Assembly (NCBI RefSeq): GCF_000297395.2
Contig: NZ_HF570108.1
Span: 6,503,159 to 6,567,158 of the forward strand
Direction: 5' to 3'
DNA: 64,000 bases
DNA from: Micromonospora lupini str. Lupac 08
Lineage (GTDB): Bacteria; Actinomycetota; Actinomycetes; Mycobacteriales; Micromonosporaceae
A program made the position numbers and the translations under genes. Positions 16,536 through 26,691 of the stretch are shown in pieces. Under the pieces are notes generated by a model. The model ran no database searches. It saw only the letters and a program-made list of their open reading frames with translations, and was not told the DNA's origin. Numbering within the stretch: position 1 is the stretch's first letter; each line of letters opens with the position of its first letter.

Positions 16536-16960
16536 CAGGATTCACCCACTTCGCGCGTAACAATGCGGCACTTCATCGGGAGCTTGTGGATCGCGCGACG
16601 CATGGCCTCACGCGCGATCTGCTCGTTGGGGAAGGACATCTCGAAGAGAACCCGCCCCGGCTTGACGTTGGCGACCCACCACTCGGGCGAACCCTTACCG
16701 GAACCCATCCGGGTCTCGGCAGGCTTCTTGGTGAGGGCCTGGTCCGGGAAGATCGTGATCCAGACCTTGCCACCACGCTTGATGTGGCGAGTCATCGCGA
16801 TACGTGCCGACTCGATCTGCCGGTTCGTCACGTACGCCGGCTCGAGAGCCTGGATCCCGAACTCGCCGAACACCACCCGGTTACCACCCTTGGACGCGCC
16901 ACTGCGGTCCGGGTGGTGCGGCTTGCGGAAGCCCTTCGGGGGCTTGCGCGGCATCAGCAT
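16535..16960 (-). CDS. rplP: 50S ribosomal protein L16
   Basis: Needed for the peptidyl-transferase region and tRNA accommodation. The 141-residue protein has [56 protein letters not shown] and [20 protein letters not shown]. It starts three bases after the rpsC stop. Confidence 0.98.
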
Positions 16961-16963
16961 CTG

Positions 16964-17833
16964 TCAGCCCTCCTGCTGCGTTTCTGCCGGAGCAGCCGCG
17001 GCCGCGACAGCAGCGCTGTCGACCGGCTCGCCACTCGGCGTCTCGGCCTGCTGCGCGATGGTGGTCGCAGCAGCCCGGCCGGCCTCGGTGCCACCAGCGG
17101 TCGTGCCGGACGAACCGGACCGGCCACGGCGCGGACGCTCGGGACGGTCGCCGCGCTCACCACGACGCGGGCGCGACGGACCGGCCTCGGCCGGAGCCTC
17201 CCGGCCCGGAACCGCGTCACCCTTGTAGATCCAGACCTTGACACCGATCCGACCGAAGGTGGTACGGGCCTCGAAGAAGCCGTACTCGATGTTGGCCCGC
17301 AGCGTGTGCAGCGGAACCCGGCCCTCGCGGTAGAACTCGGTCCGGCTCATCTCGGCGCCGCCGAGGCGACCCGAGACCTGAACCCGGATGCCCTTGCAGA
17401 CCGGGTTCTTCATGGCCGACTGCATGGCCTTGCGCATCGCCCGACGGAAGCTGACCCGGCTGGACAGCTGCTCGGCCACGCCCTGCGCGACGAGCTGAGC
17501 GTCCGACTCGGGGTTCTTCACCTCGATGATGTTCAGCTGGACCTGCTTGCCGGTGAGCTTCTCGAGCTCGCCGCGGATCCGGTCGGCCTCCGCACCCTTA
17601 CGGCCGATGACGATGCCCGGCCGGGCGGTGTGGATGTCGACGCGGACGCGGTCGCGGGTGCGCTCGATGTCGACCTTGGAGATCCCGGCACGCTCGAGGC
17701 CCTTGGACATCATGCGGCGGATCTTGACATCCTCGCCGATGTAGTCCTTGTAGAGCTTGTCCGCGAACCAGCGGGACTTCCAGTCGGTCGAGATGCCGAG
17801 CCGGAACCCAGTGGGGTGAACCTTCTGACCCAT
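16964..17833 (-). CDS. rpsC: 30S ribosomal protein S3 with long C-terminal extension
   Basis: S3 helps form the mRNA entry tunnel. The N-terminal 215 residues are canonical: MGQKVHPTGFRLGISTDWKS, the KH motif GRKGAEADRIRGELEKLTGK, and GRLGGAEMSRTEFYREGRVP. The protein is 289 residues, about 55 longer than E. coli S3. The addition is Arg/Gly-rich (PSRPRRGERGDRPERPRRGR) then Ala/Glu-rich, a frequent actinobacterial tail. Confidence 0.97.
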   Translation of the reverse strand: MGQKVHPTGFRLGISTDWKSRWFADKLYKDYIGEDVKIRRMMSKGLERAGISKVDIERTRDRVRVDIHTARPGIVIGRKGAEADRIRGELEKLTGKQVQLNIIEVKNPESDAQLVAQGVAEQLSSRVSFRRAMRKAMQSAMKNPVCKGIRVQVSGRLGGAEMSRTEFYREGRVPLHTLRANIEYGFFEARTTFGRIGVKVWIYKGDAVPGREAPAEAGPSRPRRGERGDRPERPRRGRSGSSGTTAGGTEAGRAAATTIAQQAETPSGEPVDSAAVAAAAAPAETQQEG

Positions 17834-18291
17834 TACTCGGCGTCCTCCGTCTTGCTCTGCGCTTCGGCCGGTGCGGCCTCCGTGGCCGGGGCGGCCTTCT
17901 TCGCCGCGGCCTTCCTCGGCGCTGCCGGCGCGACCGCCTCGACCGCCACGGTGATGTGGCAGGTGCGCTTGCGGATCCGGTACGCCCGACCCTGTGCCCG
18001 CGGCTGGAACCGCTTCATCGTCGGGCCCTCGTCCACGAACGCCTCGCTGACGAGCAGCGCGTCAGGGTCCAGCCGCTCGTTGTTCTCCGCGTTGGCGATC
18101 GCGCTAGCGAGCACCTTGTACACCTGCTCGCTCGCAGCCTGCGGCGCGAACTGCAGCACCGTGAGCGCCTCCTTCGCGGGCAGGCCGCGGACGAGGTTGA
18201 CCACCCGGCGCGCCTTCATCGGCGAGATGCGCACGTGCCGCGCAACCGCCCGCGCGCCCGGAAGCACCGGAGCGTCGCCCTTTCCTGGCAT
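17833..18291 (-). CDS. rplV: 50S ribosomal protein L22 with Ala-rich tail
   Basis: L22 lines the exit tunnel; its loop is a macrolide-resistance site. Canonical parts are ARAVARHVRISPMKARRVVN, LVRGLPAKEALTVLQF, AENNERLDPDALLVSEAFVD and GRAYRIRKRTCHITV. About 35 Ala/Lys/Glu residues follow the conserved end. The loop (PTMKRFQPRAQGRAYRIRKR) looks wild type. One-base overlap with the rpsC start (TAATG). Confidence 0.97.
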   Translation of the reverse strand: MPGKGDAPVLPGARAVARHVRISPMKARRVVNLVRGLPAKEALTVLQFAPQAASEQVYKVLASAIANAENNERLDPDALLVSEAFVDEGPTMKRFQPRAQGRAYRIRKRTCHITVAVEAVAPAAPRKAAAKKAAPATEAAPAEAQSKTEDAE

Positions 18292-18332
18292 CGCTGTAAC
18301 CCCTTGTTCCCTCTATCCGTATGCCCGCGGCG

Positions 18333-18614
18333 TCAGCGCCGACGGCTCTTCCGGTCGTCCTTCTCGTGACCCTTGAACGTGCGGGTCAGCGCGAACTCGC
18401 CGAGCTTGTGCCCGACCATCGCCTCGGTCACGAACACCGGGACGTGCTTGCGTCCGTCATGCACGGCGATCGTGTGCCCCAGCATCTCGGGGATGATCGT
18501 CGAGCGCCGCGACCAGGTCTTGATCACGTTCTTGGAGCCCTTGTCGTTCTGTACTTCCACCTTCTTGAGCAGGTGGTCGTCGACGAACGGGCCCTTCTTC
18601 AGGCTGCGAGGCAT
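18333..18614 (-). CDS. rpsS: 30S ribosomal protein S19
   Basis: Head protein that complexes with S13. The 93-residue sequence is canonical: PRSLKKGPFVDDHLLKKVEV, IKTWSRRSTIIPEMLGHTIA, VHDGRKHVPVFVTEAMVGHK and LGEFALTRTFKGHEKDDRKS. Confidence 0.98.
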   Translation of the reverse strand: MPRSLKKGPFVDDHLLKKVEVQNDKGSKNVIKTWSRRSTIIPEMLGHTIAVHDGRKHVPVFVTEAMVGHKLGEFALTRTFKGHEKDDRKSRRR

Positions 18615-18626
18615 GTCTTATCTCCC

Positions 18627-19466
18627 TCAGCCGCGCTTACGCGTGGCGTAGCGGCGGCGGACGATCAGCTTGTCGCTCGGCTGGCCCTTACGGCGGGTGC
18701 GGCCCTCGGGCTTACCCTGCGGGTTGACCGGGTGGCGACCACCGGAGGTCTTACCCTCACCACCACCGTGCGGGTGGTCGACCGGGTTCATGGCGACACC
18801 ACGGACGGTCGGGCGCTTGCCCTTCCACCGCATCCGGCCGGCCTTGCCCCAGTTGATGTTCGACTGGTCGGCGTTGCCGATCTCGCCGACGCTGGCGCGG
18901 CAGCGCACGTCCACCCGCCGGATCTCGCCGGACGGCATACGCAGGGTCGCGTACGCGCCCTCGCGGCCGAGCAGCTGGATGCCGACGCCTGCGGAACGGG
19001 CCAGCTTGGCCCCGCCGCCCGGACGCAGCTCCACGTTGTGGATCGTGGTACCGACCGGGATGTTGCGCAGCGGCAGGTTGTTACCCGGCTTGATGTCGGC
19101 GCCCGGACCGGACTCGACGCGGTCGCCCTGCTTCATGTCCTTCGGCGCGATGATGTACCGCTTCTCGCCGTCGGCGTAGTGCAGCAGCGCGATGCGCGCC
19201 GTGCGGTTCGGGTCGTACTCGATGTGAGCGACCTTCGCCGGCACGCCGTCCTTGTCGACCCGCTTGAAGTCGATCAGACGGTACTGGCGCTTGTGACCGC
19301 CGCCGTGGTGCCGCGTGGTGATCCGGCCGTGGGCGTTACGCCCGCCCTTCTTCGGCAACGGAGCCAGCAGCGACTTCTCCGGCGTGGACCGGGTGATCTC
19401 GGCGAAGTCAGCGACGCTGGAGCCACGTCGGCCCGGCGTCGTCGGCTTGTACTTACGGATAGCCAT
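18627..19466 (-). CDS. rplB: 50S ribosomal protein L2
   Basis: Required for subunit association and peptidyl transfer. The 279-residue protein shows RITTRHHGGGHKRQYRLIDF, AHIEYDPNRTARIALLHYAD, GTTIHNVELRPGGGAKLARS, the conserved VRGVAMNPVDHPHGGGEGKT loop with its catalytic-region histidine, and the C-terminal DKLIVRRRYATRKRG. Confidence 0.98.
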   Translation of the reverse strand: MAIRKYKPTTPGRRGSSVADFAEITRSTPEKSLLAPLPKKGGRNAHGRITTRHHGGGHKRQYRLIDFKRVDKDGVPAKVAHIEYDPNRTARIALLHYADGEKRYIIAPKDMKQGDRVESGPGADIKPGNNLPLRNIPVGTTIHNVELRPGGGAKLARSAGVGIQLLGREGAYATLRMPSGEIRRVDVRCRASVGEIGNADQSNINWGKAGRMRWKGKRPTVRGVAMNPVDHPHGGGEGKTSGGRHPVNPQGKPEGRTRRKGQPSDKLIVRRRYATRKRG

Positions 19467-19478
19467 TGTCTACACCCC

Positions 19479-19781
19479 TCAGCTGACCGGGCCGCCGAAG
19501 GCCTCGATACGGTCACCGTCAGCCAGCTTCACGATCGCCCGCTTGGTCGCCTTGCGCTGACCGAAGCCGGTCTTGGTGCGCTTGCGCTTACCCTGGCGGT
19601 TGAGCGTGTTGACCGTCAGGACGCGGACGTTGAAGATCTGCTGGATAGCGATCTTGATCTCGGTCTTGTTCGCGTCCGGGTGCACCAGGAAGGTGTACCA
19701 GTTCCGGTTCAGCTCGCTGTAGCTCTTCTCCGAGACGACCGGCGCCACGATGATGTCGCGCGGGTCGGCGATGGTGCTCAC
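19479..19781 (-). CDS. rplW: 50S ribosomal protein L23
   Basis: Tunnel-exit protein that docks trigger factor and SRP. The 100 residues include DPRDIIVAPVVSEKSYSELN, YTFLVHPDANKTEIKIAIQQ, IFNVRVLTVNTLNRQGKRKR and RAIVKLADGDRIEAFG. GTG start overlaps the rplD stop by four bases. Confidence 0.98.
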   Translation of the reverse strand: MSTIADPRDIIVAPVVSEKSYSELNRNWYTFLVHPDANKTEIKIAIQQIFNVRVLTVNTLNRQGKRKRTKTGFGQRKATKRAIVKLADGDRIEAFGGPVS

Positions 19782-20428
19782 TTGCCACCCTCCTCGGTGG
19801 TCTCGGCGGGCACGCCCAGGAACTCGTCCAGGGCGTCCTTGGTGAAGACCACGTCGTCGGCCACCAGCACGTCGTACGTGTTCAGCTGGCCGGACTCGAT
19901 CAGGTGCACCCGCGGCTCGTTGCGCAGTGACACCCAGTTCAGTTCGTCGGTGCTGCTCAGCACAACCAGGACCCGACGGGCCTCGGTGAGCTTGGTCAGC
20001 GTGGCCAGGGCCGCCTTGGTCGACGGCTTCTCGCCCGAGACGAACGCCTCGACGACGTGCACCTGCCCGGCGCGGGCCCGGTCCGAGAGGGCACCGCGGA
20101 GCGCGGCGGCCTTCATCTTCTTCGGGGTGCGCTGGCTGTAGTCGCGCGGCACGGGACCGTGCACCACGCCACCGCCGGCGAACTGCGGCGCGCGGATCGA
20201 GCCCTGCCGGGCGCGACCGGTGCCCTTCTGCTTGTACGGCTTCTTGCCGCCACCGGCGACCTCGCCGCGGGTCTTGGCCTTGTGCGTGCCCTGTCGGGCC
20301 GCCGCGAGCTGGGCCACCACGACCTGGTGCATCAGCGCGACGTTGGCCTGCACGTCGAAGATGTCCGCCGGCAACTCGACCGAGCTGCTGGTGGTGCCTT
20401 CGACGGTGCGCACGTCAACGGTGGTCAC
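19778..20428 (-). CDS. rplD: 50S ribosomal protein L4
   Basis: Tunnel protein and, in E. coli, the S10-operon autorepressor. The 216-residue protein has VALMHQVVVAQLAAARQGTH, KTRGEVAGGGKKPYKQKGTG, RARQGSIRAPQFAGGGVVHG and SQRTPKKMKAAALRGALSDR. GTG start overlaps the rplC stop (GTGA). Whether it regulates here is unknown. Confidence 0.98.
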   Translation of the reverse strand: MTTVDVRTVEGTTSSSVELPADIFDVQANVALMHQVVVAQLAAARQGTHKAKTRGEVAGGGKKPYKQKGTGRARQGSIRAPQFAGGGVVHGPVPRDYSQRTPKKMKAAALRGALSDRARAGQVHVVEAFVSGEKPSTKAALATLTKLTEARRVLVVLSSTDELNWVSLRNEPRVHLIESGQLNTYDVLVADDVVFTKDALDEFLGVPAETTEEGGK

Positions 20429-21090
20429 TTGGCCGCACCGCCCTTCTTCACCTTGCTCTTGGCCGCGGTCCGGACCAGAACCAGCGCGCCCTTGGGACCA
20501 GGAATGGCACCCCGGACGAGCAGCAGGTTGTTCTCGGTGTCGACCGCCTGGACGGTGAGGTTCTGCACGGTGTAGCGCACGCCACCCATCCGGCCGGCCA
20601 TCCGGGTGCCCTTGAAGACACGACCCGGAGTGGCGCAGGCGCCGATGGAACCGGGCGAGCGGTGCTTGCGCTCGACACCGTGGCCGGCACCCAGACCGTG
20701 GAAGCCGTGCCGCTTCATGGGGCCGGCGTAGCCCTTGCCCTTGGTCTTGCCGGTCACGTCGATCGTGACGCCGGCCGGGAACTCTTCGACCGTGACCTCC
20801 TGGCCCAGCGAGTATTCCCCGGCGTCCGTGGTGCGCAGCTCGACGATGTGCCGGCGCGGCGCCACGTCCGCCTTCGCGTAGTGCCCGCTGACCGGCTTCT
20901 TGACCTTGCGCGGGTCGATCGTGCCGTACGCCAGCTGGACCGCGGAGTAACCGTCCTTCTCGGCGCTACGAACCTGGCTGATGACGCACGGGCCGGCCTC
21001 GACCACGGTCACGGGAACAACACGGTTGTTGTCCCAGACCTGGGTCATGCCGAGCTTGGCGCCCAGGATCCCCTTGACTTGCCTGTCCAT
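20425..21090 (-). CDS. rplC: 50S ribosomal protein L3
   Basis: Early assembly protein reaching toward the peptidyl-transferase centre. The 221-residue protein shows GILGAKLGMTQVWDNNRVVP, VTVVEAGPCVISQVR, the glutamine-bearing tip region MKRHGFHGLGAGHGVERKHR and SIGACATPGRVFKGTRMAGR. Confidence 0.98.
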   Translation of the reverse strand: MDRQVKGILGAKLGMTQVWDNNRVVPVTVVEAGPCVISQVRSAEKDGYSAVQLAYGTIDPRKVKKPVSGHYAKADVAPRRHIVELRTTDAGEYSLGQEVTVEEFPAGVTIDVTGKTKGKGYAGPMKRHGFHGLGAGHGVERKHRSPGSIGACATPGRVFKGTRMAGRMGGVRYTVQNLTVQAVDTENNLLLVRGAIPGPKGALVLVRTAAKSKVKKGGAAK

Positions 21091-21101
21091 TTGTCCGGTC
21101 C

Positions 21102-21410
21102 CTACAGCTTGATCTCGATGTCGACGCCAGCCGGCAGGTCGAGGCGCATGAGCGAGTCGACCGTCTTCGGGGTCGGGTCGATGATGTCGATCAGCCGCTT
21201 GTGCGTGCGCATCTCGAAGTGCTCGCGCGAGTCCTTGTACTTGTGCGGCGAGCGGATAACGCAGAAACGGTTGATCTCCGTGGGCAGCGGCACCGGGCCC
21301 GCGACCTGCGCCCCGGTGCGCGTCACCGTCTCGACGATCTTCCGAGCCGAGGAGTCGACGACCTCGTGGTCATAGGCCTTGAGCCGGATGCGGATCTTCT
21401 GTCCCGCCAT
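21102..21410 (-). CDS. rpsJ: 30S ribosomal protein S10 (NusE)
   Basis: S10 acts in the 30S head and in transcription antitermination with NusB. The 102 residues run [60 protein letters not shown] and [23 protein letters not shown] 21410 is the family start. It is the first gene of the S10 cluster and carries a leader of about 300 bases. Confidence 0.98.
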
Positions 21411-21608
21411 GGTGGCTTCTGTTCCTTCTCTCGATGCCGCTGTGTTGCGGGCGCCTGTACCGGCTGGCACAGGCCCACTTCGCCGACCCCCGCGGTCGGG
21501 CGTGTCGCGCCCTCGGGCCGAGCTCCGCCCCGTGGTTCCGGAGTGGTGCTGACCGCGCGGTGGGTCAAGGCGCCGATCGCGCATTACCGCGACCTGAACG
21601 CCGTGCGA

Positions 21609-21639
21609 GGGTGGTTGGCGACTGGGCCGCCAACCACCC
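21609..21639. terminator. 12-bp perfect hairpin between tuf and rpsJ
   Basis: GGGTGGTTGGCG / CGCCAACCACCC with a 7-base loop. It lies 123 bases past the tuf stop and 200 bases before rpsJ. Either it ends the str operon or, if the 21718-21746 promoter is real, it lies inside the S10 leader as an attenuator. Confidence 0.65.
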
Positions 21640-21717
21640 CACGCTCGACTGTCTCGCCACCCGGAGGTTCAGCGAAAGCCGAACACAGGCGACGTACTGT
21701 CGTTACGCAACCTGACT

Positions 21718-21746
21718 AGTATGCCGCACGACCGGCGGCGGGTCTA
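21718..21746 (-). promoter_or_regulatory. candidate S10-operon promoter: TAGACC-N17-CATACT
   Basis: Minus-strand -35 TAGACC (21741-21746) and -10 CATACT (21718-21723) with a 17-base spacer, starting 16 bases after the tuf stop. Predicted start near 21711, giving a leader of about 300 bases ahead of rpsJ. Confidence 0.45.
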
Positions 21747-21762
21747 ATCGGGGTTACCTAGC

Positions 21763-22956
21763 TCACTTGATGATCTTGGTGACGAACCCGGCGCCGACGG
21801 TGCGGCCACCCTCGCGGATCGCGAACTTGAGGTTCTCCTCCATGGCGATGGGCTGGATCAGCTTCACCGACATGGTGGTGTTGTCACCCGGCATGACCAT
21901 CTCGGTGCCCTCGGGAAGGGTGACGACACCGGTGACGTCCGTGGTCCGGAAGTAGAACTGCGGACGGTAGTTCTGGAAGAACGGGGTGTGCCGGCCGCCC
22001 TCCTCCTTGGAGAGGATGTAGACCGTCGCCTCGAACTCCGTGTGCGGGGTCGTGGTGCCCGGCTTGACGACCACCATGCCGCGCTCGACGTCCTCGCGCT
22101 TGATGCCACGCAGCAGCAGACCGACGTTCTCGCCCGCGCGGGCCTCGTCGAGCAGCTTGCGGAACATCTCGATGCCGGTGCAGACCGTCTTCTGCGACTT
22201 CTCGCGGATACCGACGATCTCCACCTCCTCGTTCGGCTTGAGGATGCCGCGCTCGGCGCGACCCGTCACGACGGTGCCACGACCGGTGATCGTGAAGACG
22301 TCCTCGATCGGCATGAGGAACGGCCGCTCGGTCTCACGCTCCGGCTGCGGGATCGCGGTGTCGACCGCGGTCATCAGGTCCAGGAGCTTGCCGGTCCACT
22401 CGGGGTCACCCTCGAGGGCCTTCAGCGCCGAAACCCGGACGACCGGCAGGTCGTCACCCGGGTACTCCTGCGAGGAGAGCAGCTCACGGACCTCGAGCTC
22501 GACGAGCTCCAGGAGCTCCTCGTCGTCGACCATGTCGCTCTTGTTGAGCGCCACGACGATGTACGGCACGCCGACCTGACGCGCGAGCAGCACGTGCTCA
22601 CGGGTCTGCGGCATCGGGCCGTCGGTCGCCGCGACCACCAGGATCGCGCCGTCCATCTGCGCGGCACCGGTGATCATGTTCTTGATGTAGTCCGCGTGGC
22701 CGGGGCAGTCGACGTGCGCGTAGTGCCGCGCCTCGGTCTGGTACTCGACGTGCGCGATCGAGATCGTGATGCCGCGGGCCTTCTCCTCCGGCGCCTTGTC
22801 GATCTCGTCGAACGGCGTGTAAGGGTTCAGGTCCGGGAACTGGTCGTGCAGGACCTTGGTGATGGCCGCCGTCAGCGTCGTCTTACCGTGGTCGATGTGA
22901 CCAATGGTGCCGATGTTGACGTGCGGCTTAGTCCGCTCGAACTTCGCCTTCGCCAC
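21763..22956 (-). CDS. tuf: elongation factor Tu
   Basis: GTPase that delivers aminoacyl-tRNA to the ribosome. The 397-residue protein has all G motifs: GHIDHGKTTL (about 19-28), switch I around GITISIAHVEY, DCPGHADY, NKSD and SALKAL. Domain 2/3 residues TGRGTVVTGRAERG and FAIREGGRTVGAGFVTKI are normal. GTG start. It is the last gene of rpsL-rpsG-fusA-tuf but sits 213 bases after fusA. A terminator hairpin and a lone TGTAGGCT -10-like box (about 23077-23084) in that gap hint at a separate tuf promoter. Confidence 0.98.
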   Translation of the reverse strand: MAKAKFERTKPHVNIGTIGHIDHGKTTLTAAITKVLHDQFPDLNPYTPFDEIDKAPEEKARGITISIAHVEYQTEARHYAHVDCPGHADYIKNMITGAAQMDGAILVVAATDGPMPQTREHVLLARQVGVPYIVVALNKSDMVDDEELLELVELEVRELLSSQEYPGDDLPVVRVSALKALEGDPEWTGKLLDLMTAVDTAIPQPERETERPFLMPIEDVFTITGRGTVVTGRAERGILKPNEEVEIVGIREKSQKTVCTGIEMFRKLLDEARAGENVGLLLRGIKREDVERGMVVVKPGTTTPHTEFEATVYILSKEEGGRHTPFFQNYRPQFYFRTTDVTGVVTLPEGTEMVMPGDNTTMSVKLIQPIAMEENLKFAIREGGRTVGAGFVTKIIK

Positions 22957-23107
22957 TGGTGTCCTCCTGTGGACTTCTTGGTTCGTACGCCCGGCGCGCC
23001 GGTCGGCGCTTAGGACTCTGTCGACAGCCTTTCCGGCCTGGCGGCCGGAGAGCTTTTGTGGGTTCTGCGGCGATGAAGCCTACAGGCCCGGTCTCACGCG
23101 ATCCGAT

Positions 23108-23150
23108 CGTGGTGGCCGCGGGCGGGTTGAACCACCCGCGACCGACCACG
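23108..23150 (-). terminator. long hairpin after fusA
   Basis: About 15 paired bases (CGTGGT, bulge, GG, wobble, CGCGGG with their complements) around a GGTTCAACC-containing loop, beginning 19 bases past the fusA stop. It likely terminates or attenuates str-operon transcription before tuf. Confidence 0.7.
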
Positions 23151-23169
23151 AATCACCTGCTCGGGGACG

Positions 23170-25266
<2,097 letters not shown>

Positions 25267-25343
25267 TTCAATCCCTACTTATCGTCGTCTCGACTCAACT
25301 GGTGGCGGTTCCGGCGCCCGGTGGGGGCGCCGGAACCAGGGTG

Positions 25344-25814
25344 TTACCAGCGGTAGTGCGCGAAGGCCTTGTTGGACTCGGCCATCTTGTGCGTGTCCTC
25401 GCGCCGCTTGACGGCGGCACCGAGGCCGTTGCTCGCGTCCAGCAGCTCGTTCATCAGCCGCTCGACCATGGTCTTCTCACGCCGGGCGCGGGAGTAGGTG
25501 ACCAGCCAACGCAGGCCCAGGGTGGTCGCCCGGGTGGGGCGAACCTCGACCGGAACCTGGTAGGTGGCGCCACCGACACGACGGCTGCGCACCTCGAGGG
25601 TCGGCTTGACGTTGTCCATCGCCCGCTTGAGGGTGACGACCGGGTCGGTGCCGGACTTCTCGCGGCAGCCCTCGAGGGCCGCGTACACGATCGACTCGGC
25701 GAGCTGGCGCTTGCCGCGCAGCAGGATCTTGTTCACGAGCTGGGTGACCAGCGGCGAGTTGTACACCGGGTCAGCGACCAGTGGCCGCCGCGGAGCGGGT
25801 CCCTTACGCGGCAT
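25344..25814 (-). CDS. rpsG: 30S ribosomal protein S7
   Basis: Initiates assembly of the 30S head and contacts E-site tRNA. The 156-residue protein begins MPRKGPAPRRPLVADPVYNS and has LVTQLVNKILLRGKRQLAES, RSRRVGGATYQVPVEVRPTR and LGLRWLVTYSRARREKTMVE. It starts one base after rpsL. Confidence 0.98.
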   Translation of the reverse strand: MPRKGPAPRRPLVADPVYNSPLVTQLVNKILLRGKRQLAESIVYAALEGCREKSGTDPVVTLKRAMDNVKPTLEVRSRRVGGATYQVPVEVRPTRATTLGLRWLVTYSRARREKTMVERLMNELLDASNGLGAAVKRREDTHKMAESNKAFAHYRW

Positions 25815-25815
25815 G

Positions 25816-26190
25816 TCAGCTCTTCTCCTTCTTCGCGCCGTAACGGCTGCGCGCCTGCTTGCGGTTGCGGACACCCTGGGTGTCCAGCGAGCCGCGGACG
25901 ATCTTGTAACGCACGCCGGGGAGGTCCTTCACCCGGCCGCCGCGAACGAGCACGATCGAGTGCTCCTGCAGGTTGTGACCGACGCCCGGGATGTAGGCGG
26001 TCACCTCGATCTGGCTGCTGAGCTTCACACGAGCGACCTTGCGCAGCGCGGAGTTCGGCTTCTTGGGGGTGGTGGTGTACACGCGGGTGCACACGCCGCG
26101 CCGCTGGGGGGACCCCTTGAGCGCCGGGGTCTTGGTCTTGGTCGTCTTGGCCTGACGGCCCTTTCGGACCAGCTGCTGAATGGTGGGCAC
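25816..26190 (-). CDS. rpsL: 30S ribosomal protein S12
   Basis: Decoding-centre protein and site of streptomycin resistance. The 124 residues include MPTIQQLVRKGR-like start (GTG), RGVCTRVYTTTPKKPNSALR, VKLSSQIEVTAYIPGVGHNL and RGGRVKDLPGVRYKIVRGSL. The two loop lysines commonly mutated to streptomycin resistance (in TTTPKKPNSA and GRVKDLPG) are wild type. GGAG lies seven bases upstream of GTG 26190. Confidence 0.98.
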   Translation of the reverse strand: MPTIQQLVRKGRQAKTTKTKTPALKGSPQRRGVCTRVYTTTPKKPNSALRKVARVKLSSQIEVTAYIPGVGHNLQEHSIVLVRGGRVKDLPGVRYKIVRGSLDTQGVRNRKQARSRYGAKKEKS

Positions 26191-26691
26191 CGGGTTTCTC
26201 CGCTCCCTTCGGCCGCTGCACGCGGCCGCGCCGTCTGCTCGTTAGCCGGCCTGATGACCGGCTCTCCTACATTCCGACCAGGGCCACCTTGCGGAGGTCC
26301 CGGCACCCGCGGTCGGGCGTGTCGCCCAACTCACGGTCCCGGTGCGGACGCTTTCGCAGGCGTACCGGGTTTTCTGTCACCGGCACGCGGATCGCCCCGC
26401 CCCGGATCTCTGGCTTGTCGTGCCGCCGTCCGGACTCCGGATCCAGCGCACGCACGAGTTGCCCGGGCACGCCCGGGCACAAGGGGAAAGAGTACCTACC
26501 ACAGCCGTCCAGGTCAAAACGGAATGGGTCGGCGACCGTCTCACACTCGCCGGCCGGATCTCGTCCCGCCTCGTCGCCCGCGATGGGCACCTACGGACAC
26601 AAGTGTACCGGCTTCCCCGCCGGACCACCCGTCGCCCCCGGGCAGGCACCACGGACCCGGTGCCCCGGCGCCGCAGACCCGGTGTGCCGCG
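26191..26691 (-). other. intergenic region upstream of rpsL with promoter and long leader
   Basis: About 500 bases without a gene. It holds the str promoter (26489-26517) and a leader of about 290 bases. A perfect tandem 10-base repeat, GCCCGGGCAC twice (26461-26480), lies at the very start of the predicted transcript. The rest (26518-26691) is the downstream flank region of rpoC-side genes, with no clear structure. Confidence 0.6.
26489..26517 (-). promoter_or_regulatory. str-operon promoter: TTGACC-N17-TACTCT
   Basis: Minus-strand -35 TTGACC (26512-26517) and -10 TACTCT (26489-26494) with a 17-base spacer, the best primary-sigma match in the window. The predicted start is near 26482, about 290 bases upstream of rpsL. 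Confidence 0.75.

Larger units (their letters stand above)
21411..21762 (-). other. tuf-rpsJ intergenic region with promoter, hairpin and long leader
   Basis: About 350 bases with no gene. A candidate promoter sits directly after the tuf stop (21718-21746). It is followed by a perfect 12-bp hairpin (21609-21639) and then about 200 GC-rich bases before rpsJ. TTGACC at 21562-21567 (minus strand) has no good -10 partner. Confidence 0.6.

Noticed and set aside
16586..20141. Long plus-strand frames opposite the ribosomal protein genes
   Set aside because: The minus strand encodes unmistakable L16, S3, L22, S19, L2, L23 and L4 across the same bases.
21562..21567. TTGACC box as the rpsJ promoter
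   Set aside because: Bases 17-18 downstream (CACTCC) do not resemble a -10.
23077..23084. TGTAGGCT as a complete tuf promoter
   Set aside because: Only the -10-like part is present; no -35 match at 16-18 bases, so it is mentioned only as a hint.
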